Below, piece by piece: positions 7,283 through 13,225 of a stretch of DNA of 26,568 nucleotides (positions within the stretch are counted from its first letter, which is position 1; each line of letters starts with the position of its first letter). Source of the DNA: Phycisphaerae bacterium (lineage in GTDB: Bacteria; Planctomycetota; Phycisphaerae; Phycisphaerales; SM1A02). The notes under the pieces were generated by a model, which was not told the origin of the DNA, ran no database searches, and worked only from the letters and a program-made list of their open reading frames with translations. The DNA is taken from assembly GCA_002683195.1 (NCBI GenBank), contig NYSW01000058.1, positions 1 through 26,568 on the forward strand, given 5' to 3'. The position numbers and the translations under genes are program-made.

Positions 7283-9193
7283 TCACGCCCACGCACCCTG
7301 GAGATACCACTCACCGCGGGAGCTCGCGTGGAAGATCCAGAAATCTCCGACCCCCTCCAACCTCACTCTCCAGTAATCCCGGCCTGCGATTTCACGGCCC
7401 ACGTCGTCACGACGCCACCAGGGCGCCCCGATGGGTTCGGGGCCCGATGCCGCAGCCACTGCATACCAGTCGTTTCGCCAACGTACGGCGACGATCTTTT
7501 CATCCGACTCACGGACCCCGATCGATTCCGGCCGGTCCAGCCAGATCGTGGGCCGGCTTCCGGGAACTCCCACCAATCCGGCCATCGAAGCCGCCATATC
7601 GCCCCCAGAGGCATTGGAAAGATCACCAAGCGGTACCAGTCGGTTCTGATCCTCCGGGACGTGCCCGGGCCGAGGCGAAAAACCCCGGATGGATTCCCGG
7701 CCGAATCGAGCCTGCACCAGATCGACGAAGGCCGCCCGCGATTCCTGATCATCACCACCCGCCGGCTCATCACCATCGGCCAGCAGGCGGCCGGTTCGAT
7801 GCCCGAGTCGCCGATGAAGGGGGACTTCCAGATCGATGCGATCAACCCCTCCATCCAGAGGAAGCCGACGGAGCAGCGGCTCCAGCACCGCCCAGAGATG
7901 ACCAGGGCGACGAGTCGCACGAGCAAGTTCCACGGTTTCAATCCAGTCCGTGGAATCCGGAATCGTCGCCCGAATCCGAAGCATCCTCGCTCCGAGTCCG
8001 CGGGATCCAAGCTTTTCATGCAGACCAGCCAGCAGATCCACCACCGCGAGCTCGATCGTCTCCCCACAGCGAATCGGCCCCTCGAAATTTCGAGCGATCG
8101 AAATCGCTTCCGCCGGTCGGACCGGTATCAACGGCGTCGGAATCCGACCGGCCGCCTGATCGAGACGGTGAAGAATCGACGGCCCGTATCGGGATGGCAA
8201 GGCCATTCGTGGCAATCGCCGAAGTTCCGCCACCCGACGGACACGGACCTCATGCAATCGTTTCACCACGTCTTGATCGAGTCCCAGACATTCAAGCGGC
8301 AAGGAATCGATCGCCGACATGGTCACCCCCGCGGGAAGAATCCGCTCGTCAATCCGCCCGTTCATCGGATCGTCGAATTCGATCCCCGGTCGATGACGAG
8401 ACCAGCCTCGGGCGACGACCACGGTGTCCGCGATCGCGGTCGAGATGAAGAACCCGGCTCGATGAAAAACCCGGCGGATGCCATCCAGAAGACCGGTCTC
8501 TCCCCCCCGCCCGGCGAGCCATCGTTCGCAACCGCGAATGTTCAAGATGATGCCATCCAATCCGTCGACCGAGGCGATCGGTGCGAATCGAAGACTTCGT
8601 TCCGCAAGCTTTTTCAGGGCCGCCGCGACCCGGCGTGCCGATGCCCGCCCCAGGATGAGAGGCCGACCTCCGATCAAGGCACGAGCTTCAGCCACCGCCA
8701 TTCCCGCCCGGACTCCCAGACTTCGTCCCTGAAAACAGCAGTCCTTCACCATTCGGTTTCCCCGCTGCTCTTCGAACACGATCACCACCTCGCCTGCATT
8801 TTCGACCGCGTTTCTCGTCTGACTCGTGCGTCCCCCCGATGAATTCGCCGGGTGATTTCGATGCTCCCGATCCCTTCGAGTCCTTCGACTCGCTTCCCCC
8901 GCTCCCCGCCGATTCGGTGATCGAACCGCCTGAACCTGACCGGACCCGATCGGATCCGACATTCGGGCCGGATTCGACGTGGACGGATTCACACGTCGCC
9001 TCCCTTGTTTCACGACATTCCCATCGGCCCCACGTCGTTGATGCCGACGACGAGCGAGATCCGCTTCGAAGGACCGAAGGTGGATCGCCACGAAACGATC
9101 CGGAGACCACGCCCTCCGGATCGAAGCCGGTTGAATCACCGACATCGGAGTAACGATCGACTTCGTGGATTCGGGTTCGATTGGTGACGACAT
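7283..9193 (-). CDS. imuB: ImuB, catalytically dead Y-family polymerase homologue with N-terminal insert
   Basis: 636-residue Y-family-like protein that in known mutasomes acts as the hub linking DnaE2, ImuA and the beta clamp. The family N-terminal strand/helix is RFVAIHLRSFEADLARRR (residues 33-50); the fold resumes at VVIVFEEQRGN..GRSLGVRAGMAVAEARALI (136-173). Between them lies an unaligned, Arg/Ser/Asn-rich insert of about 80 residues. The polymerase metal motif is degenerate: IASVDGLDGIILNIRG (207-220) replaces the SIDE-type motif and the first-strand Asp is missing, so no DNA synthesis is expected. The C-terminus (RDYWRVRLEGVGDFWIFHASS.. WYLQGAWA) matches the ImuB end, RDYYRVxxxxGxRFWLFR..WFLHG. 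ATG 9193 has GGAG 10 nt upstream. Residues 1-168 overlap the imuA frame. A later start at 9145 is possible but lacks a ribosome binding site. Confidence 0.88.
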   Translation of the reverse strand: MSSPIEPESTKSIVTPMSVIQPASIRRAWSPDRFVAIHLRSFEADLARRRHQRRGADGNVVKQGRRRVNPSTSNPARMSDPIGSGQVQAVRSPNRRGAGEASRRTRRDREHRNHPANSSGGRTSQTRNAVENAGEVVIVFEEQRGNRMVKDCCFQGRSLGVRAGMAVAEARALIGGRPLILGRASARRVAAALKKLAERSLRFAPIASVDGLDGIILNIRGCERWLAGRGGETGLLDGIRRVFHRAGFFISTAIADTVVVARGWSRHRPGIEFDDPMNGRIDERILPAGVTMSAIDSLPLECLGLDQDVVKRLHEVRVRRVAELRRLPRMALPSRYGPSILHRLDQAAGRIPTPLIPVRPAEAISIARNFEGPIRCGETIELAVVDLLAGLHEKLGSRGLGARMLRIRATIPDSTDWIETVELARATRRPGHLWAVLEPLLRRLPLDGGVDRIDLEVPLHRRLGHRTGRLLADGDEPAGGDDQESRAAFVDLVQARFGRESIRGFSPRPGHVPEDQNRLVPLGDLSNASGGDMAASMAGLVGVPGSRPTIWLDRPESIGVRESDEKIVAVRWRNDWYAVAAASGPEPIGAPWWRRDDVGREIAGRDYWRVRLEGVGDFWIFHASSRGEWYLQGAWA

Positions 9194-10433
9194 GACCAGT
9201 GATCTCCGGGCTTGAAATGCAAATGCTGTCCTTCACGATCCGGTCGCCGCCACCACCCGAATCCGGGCGATCCCAGTCCGGGAGGACTTCCGCGACGACC
9301 TGATGGCGGGCGGCATCCATCCCGATCGCCTGAGGCATCCGTACCCGGCATAAACGAATCTGCCAGCCTTGAGATTCGTGTCGGGACGGACTGACGACCG
9401 ACCCGGCCGGGAAACATGACGACGCCCGTGATCGCACCAACCATCGGGTGGTTGCCGCCGAGCGAACTTCCAGGTCTTCTGGTGGTCGAACGATCATGAC
9501 CGTGATCGGAGAACGCCCCGCATCCCGACGCGCGGCCATCGCCACCTGTAATCGCCGAGTGTCCAACGGCGAAAAACCTCGGCCATCGGTCACTGCCACG
9601 TCGATTCCAGGATTCCGAATCGCATGTTCGAGAATCCACCGCCGGCATTCGACCCGGTCTCCCGGCGGCTGCACCACCAGTGCCCGGGACAGCAAGGATC
9701 CAACAGGATCCGGCGACACGGCCATTCGAATCTTCTCGCCAGGTTCTAGAACCGGATGAACCGGCCGACGATTCGGAACCAGACTCCAGCTGGTCGGACG
9801 GCAACATCGTCCGATCCAGGCGACCGTCGGCGGCGACAGCCCCTGTTCCCGGCGAGCAATCCCGATTCGATGAACCACCGCACAAATCGGCCCGAGATGC
9901 GGCAACCACTCGGACCCGACTCGCTTCTTGGGCCGCGACCGCTCGTCTTCACCCTGCCACCGATCCGAGGCGTCGCCGATCCATTCATGCACACCATGGC
10001 TCACCAGGCCGCCGCCCAGTCGGTCATCGAATCCATCGGTTCCACCAACGCCATGCCAGCCGGTCTCGATCCGAAGCGAGCATGCATTCACGTCCGCCGC
10101 CTGGTCATCAGCTGAAGACACCGGTTCGTCTTCCAGTTCGGCAACCGAGTTCGGTGACGAGCCATCGATCGACGGTTCCGATCCTTGCTGATCCTTTCGC
10201 CAGGATTCGAGACGTTGACGACGACGCTCCCATCCGGCCTCCCCGGCTTCACCCATCGCCATCACCGCTCTCAGGCGGCCAAGAGTCAGTTCACGGTCGA
10301 CCACCGGCCCGGGAGGAAGGGATGTCGATGCGGTCGCATCCAATGACGCCTTGATGATGGATTGATCCGGCATGCTGATACCACGGGCGATGCGACACCA
10401 TCGCGAGGGGTCCTCGTCGTTGAACGTAGGCAT
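8688..10433 (-). CDS. imuA: ImuA-like RecA-fold protein with a long tail overlapping imuB
   Basis: 581 residues by the longest start. The core (about 45-390) resembles ImuA/SulA-like RecA-fold proteins: ELTLGRLRAV near 48, GFDDRLGGGLVSHGVHEWIG (134-153) in place of a Walker A region, and WQIRLCRVRMPQ (357-368) near the usual end. ImuA supports the DnaE2/ImuB mutasome; family members are normally 230-300 residues. Here the frame continues for nearly 200 residues of Ser/Gly/Arg-rich, low-complexity sequence, of which the last 168 lie inside imuB in another frame. Neither the ATG at 10433 nor the ATG at 10373 has a convincing Shine-Dalgarno; the latter begins MPDQSIIKASLD and may be the true start. 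The gene follows the SRAP gene by 341 bp. A frameshift near 9200 could also explain the long tail. Confidence 0.75.
   Translation of the reverse strand: MPTFNDEDPSRWCRIARGISMPDQSIIKASLDATASTSLPPGPVVDRELTLGRLRAVMAMGEAGEAGWERRRQRLESWRKDQQGSEPSIDGSSPNSVAELEDEPVSSADDQAADVNACSLRIETGWHGVGGTDGFDDRLGGGLVSHGVHEWIGDASDRWQGEDERSRPKKRVGSEWLPHLGPICAVVHRIGIARREQGLSPPTVAWIGRCCRPTSWSLVPNRRPVHPVLEPGEKIRMAVSPDPVGSLLSRALVVQPPGDRVECRRWILEHAIRNPGIDVAVTDGRGFSPLDTRRLQVAMAARRDAGRSPITVMIVRPPEDLEVRSAATTRWLVRSRASSCFPAGSVVSPSRHESQGWQIRLCRVRMPQAIGMDAARHQVVAEVLPDWDRPDSGGGGDRIVKDSICISSPEITGHVVTNRTRIHEVDRYSDVGDSTGFDPEGVVSGSFRGDPPSVLRSGSRSSSASTTWGRWECRETREATCESVHVESGPNVGSDRVRSGSGGSITESAGSGGSESKDSKGSGASKSPGEFIGGTHESDEKRGRKCRRGGDRVRRAAGKPNGEGLLFSGTKSGSPGGNGGG
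9204..9207 (-). promoter_or_regulatory. Ribosome binding site for imuB ATG 9193
   Basis: GGAG ten nt before the ATG at 9193. The next in-frame ATG (9145) has no such sequence. This supports an imuB start well inside the imuA frame. Confidence 0.5.
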
Positions 10434-10473
10434 CGAACCGTTTGTGACCGTCCTGGGTCACAGGCCGAGGTAT

Positions 10474-10533
10474 CGCCCAGACGAAAGCCCAGACGAAAGC
10501 CCAGACGAAAGCCCAGACGAAAGGCCAGACGAA
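10474..10533. repeat. 12-bp tandem repeat, five copies
   Basis: Five head-to-tail units of AGCCCAGACGAA: unit 1 starts C instead of A, units 2-4 are identical, and unit 5 has GG for GC at positions 2-3. There are no spacers, so it is a minisatellite and not a CRISPR. It lies 40 bp upstream of the imuA ATG. Confidence 0.93.
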
Positions 10534-10566
10534 GGCCCGATGCATGAATTGTCATCTCGGGCCTTC
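10531..10566. repeat. Perfect 10-bp inverted repeat (hairpin) next to the tandem repeat
   Basis: GAAGGCCCGA (10531-10540) pairs perfectly with TCGGGCCTTC (10557-10566) across a 16-nt AT-richer loop. The first arm includes the end of the last tandem unit. In RNA from the minus strand this would form a strong hairpin between the SRAP gene and imuA. There is no U-run after it, so a classical rho-independent terminator is not shown. Confidence 0.75.
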
Positions 10567-10774
10567 CAGTGGCCCACGGCCCACGCGCTCCACAGCGTGG
10601 ACACCCGATGAAGTCGATGTCCTGATGAACCGGAAACTTCAAAGCCTTGAAATTCTTCTGTGCGGGTCATCGCTCAAGAACACGATGAAGATCCCCACCT
10701 GTCCGAGTTCGTTCGGGTTTTGTCAGGGTATCGTCATAAATCGCTTCGTCAAGCAGGAAGACCAGCAATCTCCA

Positions 10775-11500
10775 TCAATCGAAAAGCCCCGGCAGTTCAT
10801 CAATCGACGCTTCCACCCGGTCCAACAAGGACGGTCCATCATGTTTCGGACTGTTCACTCGCATCGAGACCGGACGTATTCCAAGCCCGCAATCCGAAGC
10901 CCGCCCGAACATCGCCTGAAGTTCTTCGACCATCGCCCCTCCTGATTCCGGTGGCCGCGCATCCATCCATCGCGCTCGATCAGCCGCCGAAAGGATGACC
11001 GGCATCCGGTGATGAACCGACGCCAGGTTCGAGCCCGCAGCGGTGGTGAGAATCGTGAAGGTCTCCAAAGGGCCACCTTCCCCCACCCGCTCGTTTCGGG
11101 CCCAAAGACCAGCCAACGTCAACAAGTCCCCGTCATCCGGCAGAATCGCCACCGGATGCGATTTTCCGTCCGCATCGCGACGCCATTCATAAAACGCCCG
11201 GATCGGTACCAGACATCGAGTTCGGGCGAACGCCTCGCGGTACGAGGATGTCGTCTCCACCGTCTCCGACCGGGCATTGATCATGCGACTCCCGCTCGAG
11301 GCATCGTCACGCCACGGGGGGACCAGACCCCAGCGAAGTGAATCGAGCCGCCACCTGTCCTCGAAAACCCGTATCACGGGGCAGGACATGGTTGGCGCCA
11401 GATTCCAACGGGGCACCCAGCTCCGGGCCGAACCCAGTTCAACCCCGAAGACCGCAGCGATCTCCTCCCCGGTCACATCCAGTGCAAACCTTCCACACAT
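10775..11500 (-). CDS. SRAP-domain protein (HMCES/YedK family), abasic-site DNA-protein crosslinker
   Basis: 241 residues of the SRAP family, which caps abasic sites in single-stranded DNA by forming a covalent thiazolidine link through Cys2. All key positions are visible: MCGRF start with C2, N75 in MINARSET, E105 in AFYEW and the His pair H163/H164 in SVHHRMPVIL. C2, N75 and E105 match the YedK numbering. Length is typical (220-240). The ATG at 11500 has GGAG six nt upstream, and the initiator Met must be removed for C2 to act. It lies upstream of imuA-imuB-dnaE2 on the same strand with 341 bp between, suggesting a joint role at damaged single-stranded DNA, although co-transcription is not proved because of the hairpin in the gap. 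Confidence 0.95.
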   Translation of the reverse strand: MCGRFALDVTGEEIAAVFGVELGSARSWVPRWNLAPTMSCPVIRVFEDRWRLDSLRWGLVPPWRDDASSGSRMINARSETVETTSSYREAFARTRCLVPIRAFYEWRRDADGKSHPVAILPDDGDLLTLAGLWARNERVGEGGPLETFTILTTAAGSNLASVHHRMPVILSAADRARWMDARPPESGGAMVEELQAMFGRASDCGLGIRPVSMRVNSPKHDGPSLLDRVEASIDELPGLFD

Positions 11501-11587
11501 GAGCCGCTCCAGACATCATCAGCATCCGACCGCCGGGTACCGTGTCCAGAACCGTACCGTCCGCTCACCGTCGGCAGGAACCAACAC
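11501..11587. promoter_or_regulatory. Divergent promoter region between SRAP and methyltransferase genes
   Basis: An 87-bp divergent gap. It contains a 7-bp direct repeat GTACCGT at 11537-11543 and 11554-11560 (17 bp start to start). This may be an operator or chance; no sure -10/-35 pair was identified. Confidence 0.3.
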
Positions 11588-13225
11588 ATGACTCAGGCCA
11601 ATCCGAATGTCCTTCGAGGCCGCGCGATCCCCGTCATCCTCGGCTTCCTTGCCATTTCCATTCCGATCCCGGGCCCGATCCTCCAACTGGACGCCCGAGC
11701 GACCGCCGGCCCCCCCGGGGTGCCGAGCATCCAGGGAACGGCCCCCGAAAACACCAGCCAAGACACTTCTCCAGACCGTCCATCCGATTCCGAGCCGACG
11801 ATCGCGATTCAGGAACAGGTGGCCATGCTGGTGGTGCCCGACCTGCCTCCGTCCATTCAGCCGGATTTCGCTGATGCCGACACGTTCCTCGCAGCCTGGC
11901 CCATGGCCCCCGAAGATCGGCCCAACCTTCATCTGGGGCGATACGGCGACTGGTTCATACTCGCAGGATCACCAGCACTGATCGACGACTTCGAAGCCTG
12001 GCACGCCGCGCGACTGGCCGCTGATCGCCCTCCAATGAGCGTCGCCTTCCGGGTGCTGGAACTCGAGCCCGATCGGCCGGAGACCCTGGCGATCATCGAT
12101 GCGGTCCGGCGCGATCCCGACGGTCCGGAAGTGGCCGGACTGATGGAATCACCACCGGAATCGGCCCGGGAACTCGCCGCCCCGGTCCTGCTCCTCAACC
12201 CCGGCAGTTCGGGACGTTTCGAACTCGCCGGCGTGAACGGACCTTCCATCGAATTGGAAGTCACTCCCACCGGACCCGATTCCGACGGAAGATTGGAATT
12301 GGAGATCAACGCCAGAATCTCGCGGGAGAAGACGCTCGGCCGCCGGCTCGACACTCGCGGGTCGCGGGCCACGGATCGACGAAGAACCACGGAACTCGGA
12401 CGACCGGTCGCGATCACCACCGCCCCGTTCGCAACCACTTCGATTCGTACCATCGACGGCACCCGGCGAACCATTCCCGCGGCTGCTCCGCAGGATTCTC
12501 CGGTGGTTCTGATCGTCGCCGAGCCACGAACCGCCGCCCGGGGCACCGATCTCCCCCGGGTCGAAACCGGTATCTATCGAGATGGACCCGCCAGCCGGGA
12601 CGGCATCGGACGCCGTTACTTCGGACGCGAGATCGCCCAGGTGATGGGCCACTTCGCCGCAGGCTGGCTTGAACGCCCCGAGCGCGAACAGGAAGAACGA
12701 ACCAGCCTGCTTCTCTCGCTCCTTCCGCTCTCCGAGGGTGACACGGTGGCGGACATCGGTGCCGGAAGCGGCTACTTCACTCGTCGACTCTCCCGCATGG
12801 TCGGTGACGACGGCCGGGTCCTGGCGACCGACATCCAACCCCAGATGCTGGAGATTCTCCAGGACCGCCTTCGGGCCGAAGGCATCGGCAATGTCAGACC
12901 GATTCTCGGCACCACGTCGAATACCGGCCTTGAACCTCGCAGCGTCGACCTCATTCTTCTGGTCGATGTCTACCACGAGTTCGATCTCCCCTGGGAGATG
13001 ACTCGATCGATGCGCGACGCGCTTCGCCCCGGAGGGCGAGTGGCCCTGGTGGAGTACCGGGCGAATGATCCCCAGGTCCCGATCAAACCCCTCCACACCA
13101 TGACGGCGGCGCAATCACGCCTTGAATTCGAGGCCGCGGGCTTTCGACTTGATTCCGAATTCGTCGGGGAACTTCCCTGGCAGCGGCTGCAACTCTTCGC
13201 CCGGGACGATGACTCAGGCCGATAG
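11588..13225 (+). CDS. Exported SAM-dependent methyltransferase with large N-terminal extension
   Basis: 545 residues; the ATG at 11588 has AGGA 8 nt upstream. Residues 14-35 are hydrophobic (IPVILGFLAISIPIPGPIL), a probable signal peptide or anchor, followed by a Pro/Ser/Asp-rich linker. Residues 75-320 are unrecognised; SSGRFELAG..IELEVTPTGPDSDGRLELEI (208-240) has the alternating beta pattern of secretin-like domains. The C-terminal domain (343-545) is a class I methyltransferase: YFGREIAQVMGHFAAGWLER lead-in, motif I VADIGAGSGYF (387-397), acidic residue in ATDIQPQM (D415), and LILLVDVYHEF (455-465). This 'YxGR.IA.vM' group is often preceded by signal sequences in planctomycetes. The substrate is unknown, and a SAM-dependent enzyme outside the cytoplasm would be puzzling. 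Its stop overlaps the end of the convergent histidine kinase gene by 12 bp. Confidence 0.82.
   Translation: MTQANPNVLRGRAIPVILGFLAISIPIPGPILQLDARATAGPPGVPSIQGTAPENTSQDTSPDRPSDSEPTIAIQEQVAMLVVPDLPPSIQPDFADADTFLAAWPMAPEDRPNLHLGRYGDWFILAGSPALIDDFEAWHAARLAADRPPMSVAFRVLELEPDRPETLAIIDAVRRDPDGPEVAGLMESPPESARELAAPVLLLNPGSSGRFELAGVNGPSIELEVTPTGPDSDGRLELEINARISREKTLGRRLDTRGSRATDRRRTTELGRPVAITTAPFATTSIRTIDGTRRTIPAAAPQDSPVVLIVAEPRTAARGTDLPRVETGIYRDGPASRDGIGRRYFGREIAQVMGHFAAGWLERPEREQEERTSLLLSLLPLSEGDTVADIGAGSGYFTRRLSRMVGDDGRVLATDIQPQMLEILQDRLRAEGIGNVRPILGTTSNTGLEPRSVDLILLVDVYHEFDLPWEMTRSMRDALRPGGRVALVEYRANDPQVPIKPLHTMTAAQSRLEFEAAGFRLDSEFVGELPWQRLQLFARDDDSGR

Larger units (their letters stand above)
10434..10774. 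other. 341-bp gap between SRAP gene and imuA holding repeats
   Basis: This gap has a five-copy 12-bp tandem repeat (10474-10533), a 10-bp inverted repeat (10531-10566) and a second small hairpin (CCACGC at 10581-10586 pairing with GCGTGG at 10595-10600). Because the repeat unit is a multiple of three, several frames remain open across it and give spurious FVWA- or PDES-repeat peptides; none has gene-like sequence on its flanks. No canonical LexA box (CGAAC-N4-GTTCG or GTTC-N7-GTTC) was seen by eye. CGAACCGTTTG at 10434-10444, directly upstream of the imuA ATG, is an imperfect short palindrome of unknown meaning. Confidence 0.6.

Noticed and set aside
6260..8842. 860-codon open frame on the + strand
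   Set aside because: It is antisense to dnaE2 and imuB, both identified by conserved motifs; its translation is His/Arg/Pro-rich with no motif, as expected from high-GC shadow frames.
10434..10444. CGAACCGTTTG as a LexA box
   Set aside because: It lacks the 4-bp spacing of the Gram-positive type box and the GTTC-N7-GTTC form; kept only as an unexplained short palindrome.
10474..10533. Possible CRISPR array
   Set aside because: Units are 12 bp with no spacers; it is a tandem minisatellite.
10559..10600. Rho-independent terminator after the SRAP gene
   Set aside because: Hairpins can form but none is followed by a T-run on the minus strand.
10286..10642. Repeat-peptide frames (FVWA, FRLG or PDES repeats) across 10474-10533
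   Set aside because: A 12-bp tandem repeat leaves several frames open on both strands; the flanks are not protein-like.
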